64,000 nucleotides of DNA from the NCBI GenBank assembly GCA_017437965.1, contig JAFRWN010000040.1:1-64000 (forward strand), written 5' to 3'. Below the pieces are notes generated by a model. It saw only the letters and a program-made list of their open reading frames with translations, was not told the origin of the DNA and did no database searches. The DNA is from Lachnospiraceae bacterium (GTDB lineage: Bacteria; Bacillota; Clostridia; Lachnospirales; Lachnospiraceae). Positions 28,314 through 35,571 of the stretch are shown in pieces (within the stretch, counting starts at the first letter, position 1; each line of letters begins with the position of its first letter). A program made the position numbers and the translations under genes.

Positions 28314-29261
28314 TTATTCTTTCCCTCCGTCGGAAGAATTGGTATAATCAATAAATATATCCTCAAGGGACTTAGTCATTACCCTGCTTTCAAGAATAAC
28401 GATCTTTTTATCCGCAAAAGCGAAGAATATATCATTCTGCAGTTTATCAGCATCAAGTGTGGTTTCAAGTTCACAGACAACACTTCCGTTTTCTTCGCTC
28501 AGGTTGTTGATCTTTACATAATTAAAGGAAGACAGAATCTCCCTTACGGTCTTTTCATCACTCTTGAATCTGTAATTCAGTACTGATGAAGCGGCGTTAG
28601 AAACAGTAAGATTGTCCGTACTGTCGTTTGCAACAAGTCTTCCGTCGTTTATTATCAGTATTGTATCGCAGACGGCATTGACCTCCTGCATTATATGGGA
28701 GCTTAAAATAACGGTATGCTTTTCACGAAGTGACCTGATAAGGTCTCTCATTTCGTTAAGCTGAATCGGGTCAAGTCCTACCGTAGGCTCATCAAGTATA
28801 ATAACGTCCGGATATGAAACAAGAGCCTGTGCAAAGCCCACACGCTGACGGTAACCTTTTGAAAGATATTTGATAAGACGTCCTCTTACTTCGGAAATGC
28901 CGGTCTTCTCTTCTATCTCCCTTACATGTGCCTTTCTTTCTTTTCTCGGTACGCTCTTAAGCTCTGCAGCAAAAAGAAGATACTCTTCAACTGTCATGTC
29001 AGGATAAAGAGGCGGGATTTCAGGCAGATAACCGATGTTTTTCTTGGCTTTTTCGGGCTCGTCAAGTATATCATAACCGTTTATTTCGACAGTACCGCTG
29101 GTTGCACCGATATAGCCTGTCATGATATTCATGGTAGTTGACTTTCCGGCTCCGTTAGGTCCAAGGAAACCATAAATCTTGCCGTCTTCAAGCTCAAAGC
29201 TTATATCTTCAATGGCTTTTTTACTGCCATAATATTTTGTCAGACCGCTGACTTTGATCAA
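28314..29261 (-). CDS. ABC transporter ATP-binding protein (GldA-like)
   Basis: A 315-residue ATPase. Walker A is GPNGAGKST near residue 35, the signature is LSKGYRQRVGFAQAL near 134, Walker B is VIILDEPT near 155, and the switch His is in SSHIMQEV. The C-terminal 90 residues match the extension of GldA/NatA-type exporters. It is separated from rsfS by only 19 bp that hold its AGGAGG, so it may share the ribosome-assembly transcript. Confidence 0.92.
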   Translation of the reverse strand: MIKVSGLTKYYGSKKAIEDISFELEDGKIYGFLGPNGAGKSTTMNIMTGYIGATSGTVEINGYDILDEPEKAKKNIGYLPEIPPLYPDMTVEEYLLFAAELKSVPRKERKAHVREIEEKTGISEVRGRLIKYLSKGYRQRVGFAQALVSYPDVIILDEPTVGLDPIQLNEMRDLIRSLREKHTVILSSHIMQEVNAVCDTILIINDGRLVANDSTDNLTVSNAASSVLNYRFKSDEKTVREILSSFNYVKINNLSEENGSVVCELETTLDADKLQNDIFFAFADKKIVILESRVMTKSLEDIFIDYTNSSDGGKE

Positions 29262-29280
29262 AGCTATGTCCTCCTAAGAC

Positions 29281-29610
29281 TCAGATTTCCTTAGCGTCAC
29301 ACCAGATTCTTTCAAGATCATAGAAATGTCTTGAATCGGTGATGAAAAGCTGTACGATTATATCATTATAGTCCATAAGTACCCAGCCGGAATTCTTGTT
29401 TCCTTCAGTCATCTTCGGGAACTTTTCTTCCTTGGCCATGCTGTTGTAAACTTCGTCAACAAGTGTATCAAGCAGGTTCACGTTAGATGCATCGGCGATG
29501 ATCATATAATCGCAGATAGTCGTCAGCTCCGAAACATCAAGTATCTTGATATCATTTGCCTTTTTATCTTCAAGTGCTGCCTTGATAAGATTTACCTCTC
29601 TGAGATCCAT
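29281..29610 (-). CDS. rsfS: Ribosomal silencing factor RsfS
   Basis: A 109-residue member of the RsfS (Iojap/YbeB) family, which binds L14 and blocks 50S-30S joining in starvation. Family features are LDVSELTTICDYMIIADASN and SGWVLMDYNDIIVQLF. Its start codon overlaps the stop of the nadD-yqeK gene by one base. The order nadD-yqeK-rsfS is the classic Firmicutes one. Confidence 0.95.
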   Translation of the reverse strand: MDLREVNLIKAALEDKKANDIKILDVSELTTICDYMIIADASNVNLLDTLVDEVYNSMAKEEKFPKMTEGNKNSGWVLMDYNDIIVQLFITDSRHFYDLERIWCDAKEI

Positions 29611-30821
29611 TAAATTTCTCCTTTATAACGGCTGTAATAATTCAAAGTATTTAAGCTGCAGGGATTTACATATCTTCCCTTGAAGCTGACATAATCAACC
29701 GTTGCCTTGGTAGCATAATATACTGCCTTGTCAATATCGGTTTTCGCAAGCTCTCTCATTACATCGAGACCGGGTTTGCAATTCTGTGTTCTTGTAGGTT
29801 CTATGAAATCCGCAACATATATTATTTTTTCAAGCAGACTCATTTCCGGTCTGCCAACAGTATGATAATATATGGCATCAAGTATTTCCTGATCCTTAAT
29901 CTCATAAATGTTTTTTGCAAGCAGGGCTCCTACCTTCGAATGAAGCAGGGCTTCTGCTATATTATCATCCTCCCTTTCTTCAGGGAGAACTTCGATATTG
30001 TTCTGATCGCACAGATTCCTGAGCTTATCGGCATCGAGATTCTTGGCACAGTCATGAAGTATTCCGGCAATCTCAGCCTTTTCTTTATCTGCCCCGTAAA
30101 TTTCCGCAAGCTCTACTGCCGTCTTCATTACGCCAAGAGAATGGGCAAAACGGGAAGGCTTAAGGGCTTTTTCCATTTCGGCTATCAGTTTTTCTTTTTC
30201 ATATGCAAGCCTTCTGTCTTCCTTATATATATTATTGTTCTCTATATATGTCCTTACTTTATCAGGAACCAGTCCCTCTATGCTTTTGCCTTCCTTTACA
30301 AGCTCCCGTATCATGGTTGACGATATATCGGAAGGTTTGTAATCAATAATATGATAAACCCCGCCAAGCTCTTTTTCAAGCTTTTCCTTTAAAATTTCAA
30401 GCTCGTCCGTTCCGGTTTCGTTTCTTGAAAAGATTCCAAGCTCGGCATTCTGCATGATAATATCAGGCTTATACCAGTTATGGAAGTTCACAAAAGAATC
30501 GGCACCTATTAAAAAGATAAAAACCGTATCAGGATGTCCTTCTTTCAATAACTGCATAGTATTTGCCGTGTAGGTGAAGCCTTCCATCGTAAGCTCAGTT
30601 TCATTGACAAACACGTCGGAGAAGTCATCGGCATAAGCTTTAAGCATCTCCACCCTGTCAGTATTGCTTGCATATTCATAGGCCGGTTTATGGGGAGGCT
30701 TTTTTGCAGGCATAAGCCACAATTCGTCGGGCTTAAGTATTTCCCTCGCTTTCTCTATCATTTCGGCATGACCTATGTGCATAGGATTGAACGAGCCTCC
30801 GAGTATTGCTATTCTTTTCAT
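29610..30821 (-). CDS. nadD: Fused nicotinate-nucleotide adenylyltransferase (NadD) and YqeK HD-domain phosphohydrolase
   Basis: A 403-residue two-domain protein. Residues 1 to about 195 are NadD, with the nucleotidyltransferase motif GGSFNPMHIGHAE at 8-20 and the ISSTMIR motif near 166; it makes nicotinate adenine dinucleotide for NAD. Residues about 210-403 are a YqeK-type HD domain with LHDCAKN (H256, D257); YqeK relatives hydrolyse Ap4A symmetrically. In Bacillus these are two adjacent genes. No stop or frameshift lies between the domains here, so this is a true fusion. It is coupled to yhbY upstream and rsfS downstream. Confidence 0.93.
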   Translation of the reverse strand: MKRIAILGGSFNPMHIGHAEMIEKAREILKPDELWLMPAKKPPHKPAYEYASNTDRVEMLKAYADDFSDVFVNETELTMEGFTYTANTMQLLKEGHPDTVFIFLIGADSFVNFHNWYKPDIIMQNAELGIFSRNETGTDELEILKEKLEKELGGVYHIIDYKPSDISSTMIRELVKEGKSIEGLVPDKVRTYIENNNIYKEDRRLAYEKEKLIAEMEKALKPSRFAHSLGVMKTAVELAEIYGADKEKAEIAGILHDCAKNLDADKLRNLCDQNNIEVLPEEREDDNIAEALLHSKVGALLAKNIYEIKDQEILDAIYYHTVGRPEMSLLEKIIYVADFIEPTRTQNCKPGLDVMRELAKTDIDKAVYYATKATVDYVSFKGRYVNPCSLNTLNYYSRYKGEI

Positions 30822-31120
30822 TATTTTATTCCGTCAATATCAATCTTGCTTTTCTTTGCCTTCTTATAAAGTACAATTTTCTTGCCGATAACCTGTACAA
30901 CCTCAGAACCGGTACGGTCGGCAAGCAGCTGGGCGATTTCCCTCGGATCATCGTCACAATTATTAAGAACCGATATTTTGATAAGTTCGTTTACTTCTAT
31001 ATTTTCCCTTATTGCTTCGGTATAGCCGGGGGTAATGCTGCCCTTTCCGACCTGGAAGCTGGGAGTCATGTTCATTGCAAGTCCTTTAAGATAGGCTCTT
31101 TGTTTACTGTTCATTGCCAT
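30821..31120 (-). CDS. yhbY: YhbY/CRM-domain RNA-binding ribosome assembly protein
   Basis: A 99-residue CRM-domain protein that associates with pre-50S particles. It begins MNSKQRAYLKGLA and contains the GxxG-type loop in FQVGKGSITPG and the LADRTGSEVVQVIGKKIVLY core. It lies 6 bp after obgE and overlaps the next start by one base. Confidence 0.94.
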   Translation of the reverse strand: MAMNSKQRAYLKGLAMNMTPSFQVGKGSITPGYTEAIRENIEVNELIKISVLNNCDDDPREIAQLLADRTGSEVVQVIGKKIVLYKKAKKSKIDIDGIK

Positions 31121-31126
31121 CCTCTT

Positions 31127-32422
31127 CTATTTATAATAATCGAAAGAATGTCCGTACATTCTTACTGTATCTCCGTCTTTGATTCCGAGTGCCTCAAGTT
31201 CATCAAGCACTCCGCTTCTCTTAAGGAAGCCCTGGAAGAACTCGAATCCTTTTTCGGTATCGAGATTTGTGTATCCGAGCATCTTTTCGATTCTCGGTCC
31301 TTCCACAACATATTCTTCGTTTTCCTCGTCATATTCGACAGTGAAAGGAAGATCCTCATCCACATAGTCCTCGGGGAAATATTCCTGCTCGAAAACTATT
31401 GTTTCCTTCGGCTGTGTCTTCAAAAGTTCATTGATCTTAAAGAGCAGTTCTTTTACATTCTGTCCCGAAACCGCAGAAATAGGAACGATTTCAACATTTT
31501 CCGGAATCTTATCCTTGAGCCCTTCCTTTAAAAGATCGATTGCGATATCCTGTTCTTCGGAAGATAACAGATCCATTTTGTTAGCGGCTATTATCTGAGG
31601 CTTTTTAAGCAGCTCAGGATTATATTTTTCTAGTTCTTCGTTGATTTTTATTATATCTTCGGCCGGATCCCTGCCTTCAAAGCCAGCTCCGTCTACGATA
31701 TGGCAGATCACTCTTGTTCTTTCAATATGTTTAAGGAACTCATGACCAAGTCCGACACCCTCCGAAGCACCTTCGATCAGTCCCGGAATATCTGCAATCA
31801 CAAATCCGTCACCAGCAAGCTCAACAACACCAAGGTTGGGATTAAGTGTTGTAAAATGGTAATTGGCAATCTTCGGCCTTGCGTTTGTAACCCTTGAAAG
31901 AAAAGTGGATTTACCTACATTCGGAAAGCCCACAAGGCCAACATCCGCTATGGTTTTAAGTTCAAGGATCACGTCAAGCTCCATTGCCTTCTGGCCGGGC
32001 TGTGCATACTGTGGAACCTGCATGGTAGGTGTGGCATAATGCTGGTTACCTTTTCCACCGCGTCCTCCCTTAAGGACCACCTGACGACGATTGTCGCCTG
32101 ACATATCGGCAATTATCTTGCCGGTATTAAGTTCACGTATTATTGTGCCTGCGGGTACTTTAAGGACAAGATCTGCCCCGTCTTTTCCGGAACAGTTATT
32201 CTTTCCGCCTTCTTCACCGTGCTCGGCACAGAATTTATGCTTATAACGGTATTCGTTAAGGGTATTGAGTCCGTCGTCAACCTCAAATATCAGGTCTCCG
32301 CCTTTTCCTCCGTCTCCGCCGTTAGGTCCGCCCGCAGCGACAAAAAGCTCTCTACGAAAGCTTACATGTCCGTCGCCACCCTTGCCTGAGCGTATATAGA
32401 TTTTCGCTGTATCCGCAAACAT
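31127..32422 (-). CDS. obgE: GTPase Obg (ObgE/CgtA)
   Basis: Essential GTPase for 50S maturation. It has the three expected parts: a glycine-rich N-terminal Obg fold (SGKGGDGHVSFRRE, then GGKGGD repeats) over about residues 1-158; a G domain with G1 GFPNVGKST, G3 DIPGLIEG and G4 NKMD; and a C-terminal OCT domain of about 80 residues, which is present in Gram-positive Obg. The length is 431 residues. It follows rpmA, but a terminator-like hairpin lies between them, so part of the transcription probably ends before obgE. Confidence 0.97.
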   Translation of the reverse strand: MFADTAKIYIRSGKGGDGHVSFRRELFVAAGGPNGGDGGKGGDLIFEVDDGLNTLNEYRYKHKFCAEHGEEGGKNNCSGKDGADLVLKVPAGTIIRELNTGKIIADMSGDNRRQVVLKGGRGGKGNQHYATPTMQVPQYAQPGQKAMELDVILELKTIADVGLVGFPNVGKSTFLSRVTNARPKIANYHFTTLNPNLGVVELAGDGFVIADIPGLIEGASEGVGLGHEFLKHIERTRVICHIVDGAGFEGRDPAEDIIKINEELEKYNPELLKKPQIIAANKMDLLSSEEQDIAIDLLKEGLKDKIPENVEIVPISAVSGQNVKELLFKINELLKTQPKETIVFEQEYFPEDYVDEDLPFTVEYDEENEEYVVEGPRIEKMLGYTNLDTEKGFEFFQGFLKRSGVLDELEALGIKDGDTVRMYGHSFDYYK

Positions 32423-32447
32423 TAATTAATAATTACCTTTCATTTTG

Positions 32448-32478
32448 AAAAAAAGCCCTGAAAATACTTCAGGGCTTT
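32448..32478 (-). terminator. Intra-operon terminator between rpmA and obgE
   Basis: On the minus strand, AAAGCCCTGAA (32468-32478) and TTCAGGGCTTT (32452-32462) form an 11-bp stem with a five-base loop, followed by a T-run (A at 32448-32454 on the plus strand). Only about 25 bp separate it from the obgE start, with no room for a new promoter, so obgE must rely on readthrough. Confidence 0.85.
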
Positions 32479-32492
32479 AATAATCCGGAATC

Positions 32493-32777
32493 TTACTCCT
32501 CTACGGGAACTACATTGGCATACTTCTTGCCTTTTGCTTTTGTCTGGAATCTTAAAACTCCGTCCGTAAGAGCAAAAAGAGTATCATCACCGCCGATGCC
32601 TACATTAACACCAGGATTAATTTTTGTTCCACGCTGTCTGTAGAGAATATTGCCTGCTTTAACGAACTGTCCGTCAGCTCTCTTGGCACCTAATCTCTTT
32701 GACTCGGAATCACGTCCGTTCTTAGTGGAACCAACACCCTTTTTATGAGCAAAAAACTGAAGGTTCATCTTTAACAT
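32493..32777 (-). CDS. rpmA: 50S ribosomal protein L27
   Basis: A 94-residue L27 with the Firmicutes N-terminal extension MLKMNLQFF before [15 protein letters not shown]; Prp cuts after this FF so that the mature N-terminus reaches the peptidyl-transferase centre. I place the start at 32777, since AAGGAGG is then 9 bases away and the extension equals the known Staphylococcus form; an ATG six bases earlier is too close to the ribosome site. Prp is encoded directly upstream. Confidence 0.95.
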   Translation of the reverse strand: MLKMNLQFFAHKKGVGSTKNGRDSESKRLGAKRADGQFVKAGNILYRQRGTKINPGVNVGIGGDDTLFALTDGVLRFQTKAKGKKYANVVPVEE

Positions 32778-32791
32778 GACCATTTTCCTCC

Positions 32792-33121
32792 TTACTGAGT
32801 CGAATAAACAATATTAACATGTTCGCCATATTCATCACAGATGCTTTTTATCCCAAGTTCATAGGATTTAAGAAGCAACTCAGCATCCTTAGACGGATCT
32901 TTAAGCGTTAAGCTCAGATACCCGCCTTCACTTTCATCTGCTGAATCAAGAAAAATCTTATCCCTGCAGAATGCATCAATACTATTTACGGTATTGAAAG
33001 AAAGTGCTGTAACTGCCGAGCAGACTATATCTTCTCCTTCTTCGGCATAGCCTGCATGACCTGAAACCGAAAATCCGGAAATTTTATCTGCTTTGTTTTT
33101 GAATATGGATACGGTAATCAT
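32792..33121 (-). CDS. prp: Ribosomal-processing cysteine protease Prp
   Basis: A 109-residue protease that removes the N-terminal extension of L27. The catalytic pair is visible as His in [10 protein letters not shown] (about residue 19) and Cys in [11 protein letters not shown] (about residue 31). The start is set at ATG 33121; the frame is open further, but upstream of this it only antisenses or overlaps rplU in another frame and has no ribosome site. It lies between rplU and rpmA, the conserved order. Confidence 0.93.
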   Translation of the reverse strand: MITVSIFKNKADKISGFSVSGHAGYAEEGEDIVCSAVTALSFNTVNSIDAFCRDKIFLDSADESEGGYLSLTLKDPSKDAELLLKSYELGIKSICDEYGEHVNIVYSTQ

Positions 33122-33144
33122 CCTTGTTACCCCGATTGTGCCAA

Positions 33145-33462
33145 TTAAGCTGTAATTGACTCGATCTGTACCTTTGTAAACAGCTGACGATGTCCGTTTT
33201 TCTTGTGATAACCGCTCTTTCTCTTGTACTTGTAAACGATTACCTTCTTTGCTTTTCTTTCGCAAAGAACCTTGGCTGTAACCTTTGCGCCTGAAACTAC
33301 AGGTGTTCCGACTACAAGCTCGCCGTTGTTAACAGCAAGAACCTGATCAAAGGTAACGGTTTCGCCGACTTCAATGCCAAGCTTTTCAACATTAATGATA
33401 TCGCCTTCAGCTACCTTATACTGCTTCCCGCCGGTTGCAATAATTGCGTACATATTAGGCAC
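33145..33462 (-). CDS. rplU: 50S ribosomal protein L21
   Basis: A 105-residue L21 with the family ends [18 protein letters not shown] and [19 protein letters not shown]. First gene of the rplU-prp-rpmA-obgE-yhbY-nadD/yqeK-rsfS run. A strong AGGAGGT precedes the ATG, and a structured leader lies between it and the promoter. Confidence 0.97.
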   Translation of the reverse strand: MPNMYAIIATGGKQYKVAEGDIINVEKLGIEVGETVTFDQVLAVNNGELVVGTPVVSGAKVTAKVLCERKAKKVIVYKYKRKSGYHKKNGHRQLFTKVQIESITA

Positions 33463-33465
33463 CTC

Positions 33466-33531
33466 CTATTATCATTACTCGCTGGCTATGGTGATCATCA
33501 GATACTTGTAAACCTCGCCAAGCGGCATACT
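33466..33531 (-). ncRNA. Ribosomal protein L21 leader (cis-regulatory)
   Basis: The 5' leader between the promoter and the rplU ribosome site contains the segment CCGCTTGGCGAGG and complementary ACTTG and CAAGT stretches (near 33502-33507 and 33531-33535) that can close a stem. Position, length and these elements fit the Firmicutes L21 leader family, thought to sense L21. Assigned by resemblance, not by covariance search. Confidence 0.65.
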
Positions 33532-33536
33532 CAAGT

Positions 33537-33565
33537 ACTATATCAAAAATCAAGGAAAAAGTCAA
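33537..33565 (-). promoter_or_regulatory. Promoter of the rplU operon
   Basis: Minus-strand TTGACT (33560-33565), 17 bp, TATAGT (33537-33542). It sits immediately before the end of the rng-like gene. Confidence 0.8.
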
Positions 33566-33568
33566 TAA

Positions 33569-34780
33569 TTATTTTGAAATAAGCTTATATTTTTTTATTA
33601 AGGAAGAAATATCTTCATCCTCACGCTTTCTGGTAAGCTCCACAAGGCCAAGTTTGGTCATGTCTACAACCTGTGTACGCTTATCATTTTCAAATACCTT
33701 TTCAAGTTCCCTCATGAAAAGCGGAGCCGGAGTATTTTTGTCATTTATGAAATCAACTATTATAACGCCGGAATAATTTCTTAGTACCAGCTGCCTGGAT
33801 ATTTCCCTTGCCGCCTCAAGATTCAGTTCAAGAAAACCGTTTTTGAAATTTTTCTTCTCTGCCGAAGCCTTTGATGAATTGATATCAATCGAAACCAAGG
33901 CCTCGGTCTGCTGAATTATTATATGTGCCCCTGATTTGAGCCATACTTTTTCGGAAGTGATCTCAGTAAGGTTTTTGACCATATCAAAAATATTTTCAAG
34001 TGCCTGCTGTTCATCTGTATAAAACGAAAGCACGGGAAGCAGGTCCTGTCTGTAATCATTAAGATAGTCTTTCAGCTTAACATAGATATCCGGAGAATCT
34101 GTAATTAGCTTTTTGCATTCAAGTTTTCCGCTGTCCCTTATTTTTGTTATATATTTAGGCGGTGCTTCATATAGAAGGCTGCCCTTGGTCCTTTTTCCGT
34201 TAAGGGAAATAATGTTTTCAAGCAGTCTGTGTCCTCGTTCATAGTCCGCAACTATCTCATCAGTTGAAGCTGAAACCGCATTGGTTCTTAACAAAGCAAC
34301 CATTTTTGTAGGTACTGCAGGGCTTAGGATCGAAGATAGCTCGTTCTTGAACTTCTTATCAGTAATCTTTGAAGAAAAGCAAACCTCAGTATTCTGCTTC
34401 TCTCCCATATATTTGACAACTGCAAGCCTTCCGTCTATTTCAATTGCCGGGCAGACCGTTGCAGGCTTTTTTCTTAGCGGCTGTTTTATCAGCTGTACGA
34501 TTATATCATCACCTACGTGTAGCTCTTCGTCCGGATGATCCTTGTCAGTCAGATAGTCAAAGCCCTCTTTAAGTTCCATATAGCAGTCATCAGGCATTCC
34601 GATATCCACATAGGCTGCTTTAAGATGCCAGAGTATTTTGTTGATATGTCCGACATAAACATTACCGTTGCGGAAAAAATCTTGCTTTTCTTCGATGTCA
34701 AGGCTGATAAGCTTCCTGCTTTCAAAGCCTGCGTTTACAATTGCATTGTTCTTTTCATAGATGATTATGGTATCAGGCAT
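33569..34780 (-). CDS. Rne/Rng family ribonuclease (RNase G-like)
   Basis: A 403-residue endoribonuclease. An S1-like domain (GNVYVGHINKILWHLKAAYVD, about residues 34-55) is followed by the catalytic region with the metal-binding aspartates in ALVSIDINS and GVIIVDFIND, about 45 residues apart. The protein ends soon after LTRKRED and lacks the CPxC zinc-link of E. coli RNase E/G, so oligomer contacts may differ. It overlaps the TIGR03936 gene upstream by 16 bp. This trio (TIGR03960, TIGR03936, rng) is a common Clostridia arrangement. Confidence 0.9.
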   Translation of the reverse strand: MPDTIIIYEKNNAIVNAGFESRKLISLDIEEKQDFFRNGNVYVGHINKILWHLKAAYVDIGMPDDCYMELKEGFDYLTDKDHPDEELHVGDDIIVQLIKQPLRKKPATVCPAIEIDGRLAVVKYMGEKQNTEVCFSSKITDKKFKNELSSILSPAVPTKMVALLRTNAVSASTDEIVADYERGHRLLENIISLNGKRTKGSLLYEAPPKYITKIRDSGKLECKKLITDSPDIYVKLKDYLNDYRQDLLPVLSFYTDEQQALENIFDMVKNLTEITSEKVWLKSGAHIIIQQTEALVSIDINSSKASAEKKNFKNGFLELNLEAAREISRQLVLRNYSGVIIVDFINDKNTPAPLFMRELEKVFENDKRTQVVDMTKLGLVELTRKREDEDISSLIKKYKLISK

Positions 34781-35571
34781 AATGGCACGCTTTCCTCAGG
34801 AGTTCCACCGTAAAGCTCCACACGGTGTATCCTGAAATCATTTTTAGTAAGTTCGGTTCCTCCAAGTACCGACTCCAGAAACAGATCCGGAGAAATATTG
34901 GTCTCACTTCCGGCACTGAGGCTTACGATAAGGTATTGTCCGCTTTTAAATTCCGGAGCATGTAATTTCCCGTTTTTTACCAGCTCGATATTTACTACAG
35001 GTGTAGAATTCTTTGAAACATAGATTTCTTTATAACTGTCCAGCCCGTCGTCACTATAATAAATCTCATAGATATATTCTTTAAGATCAAGCTCTTTTTC
35101 ACCCTTCTTGGTCTTCTTGATGATATTCAGCTTTTCTTTTGCGAGCAGTTTTCCAATATCTTCGTATGGTATGCTTAGTTCAGAACGATTTTCATCATCT
35201 TTAAGGATCAGAAGATATACTGCCCTGCTGATAAGTGACATGGAAGTAACAAGCTTTTTGTTTACCTCTCTGTCAGCGAGCTTTTCAGCCGATATGATAT
35301 CAAAACCATGAGAAAGTGCCCCTCTCATCTTTTCAAGTATATGATCAAGCGGCAGTTCTTCCGTAAACTCTGTGTCAAGATATTCTCCGTCACTTGTAAG
35401 ACCGAGGCCCAGTGGCTGCGCAAAGCTCAGTATCTGATGCGGATGATAACCTTCGGTATACTTTATCGGCAGACCTGTTCTTCTGAAAAGGCGCTGAAAA
35501 TATCTCATTACGTCAAGGTGGCCGATGAAACGCATGGTATCAAATTTTGAAAATTTAATTCTTACTCTCAA
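34765..35571 (-). CDS. TIGR03936 family radical SAM-associated protein (DUF2344)
   Basis: About 268 residues, with the family opening VRIKFSKFDTMRFIGHLDV and GYHPHQILSFAQPLGLG. I choose TTG at 35571 because GGAGG lies 7 bases upstream inside the end of the TIGR03960 gene; a longer frame exists but would overlap that gene more and has no ribosome site. Function unknown; always paired with the B12-binding radical SAM protein, suggesting a shared tRNA- or rRNA-related modification. Confidence 0.88.
   Translation of the reverse strand: MRVRIKFSKFDTMRFIGHLDVMRYFQRLFRRTGLPIKYTEGYHPHQILSFAQPLGLGLTSDGEYLDTEFTEELPLDHILEKMRGALSHGFDIISAEKLADREVNKKLVTSMSLISRAVYLLILKDDENRSELSIPYEDIGKLLAKEKLNIIKKTKKGEKELDLKEYIYEIYYSDDGLDSYKEIYVSKNSTPVVNIELVKNGKLHAPEFKSGQYLIVSLSAGSETNISPDLFLESVLGGTELTKNDFRIHRVELYGGTPEESVPLCLIP

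Noticed and set aside
33122-33265. Upstream extension of Prp by 48 residues
   Set aside because: It overlaps the rplU coding region in another frame and is basic and unlike Prp; the conserved Prp N-terminus starts at the ATG at 33121.
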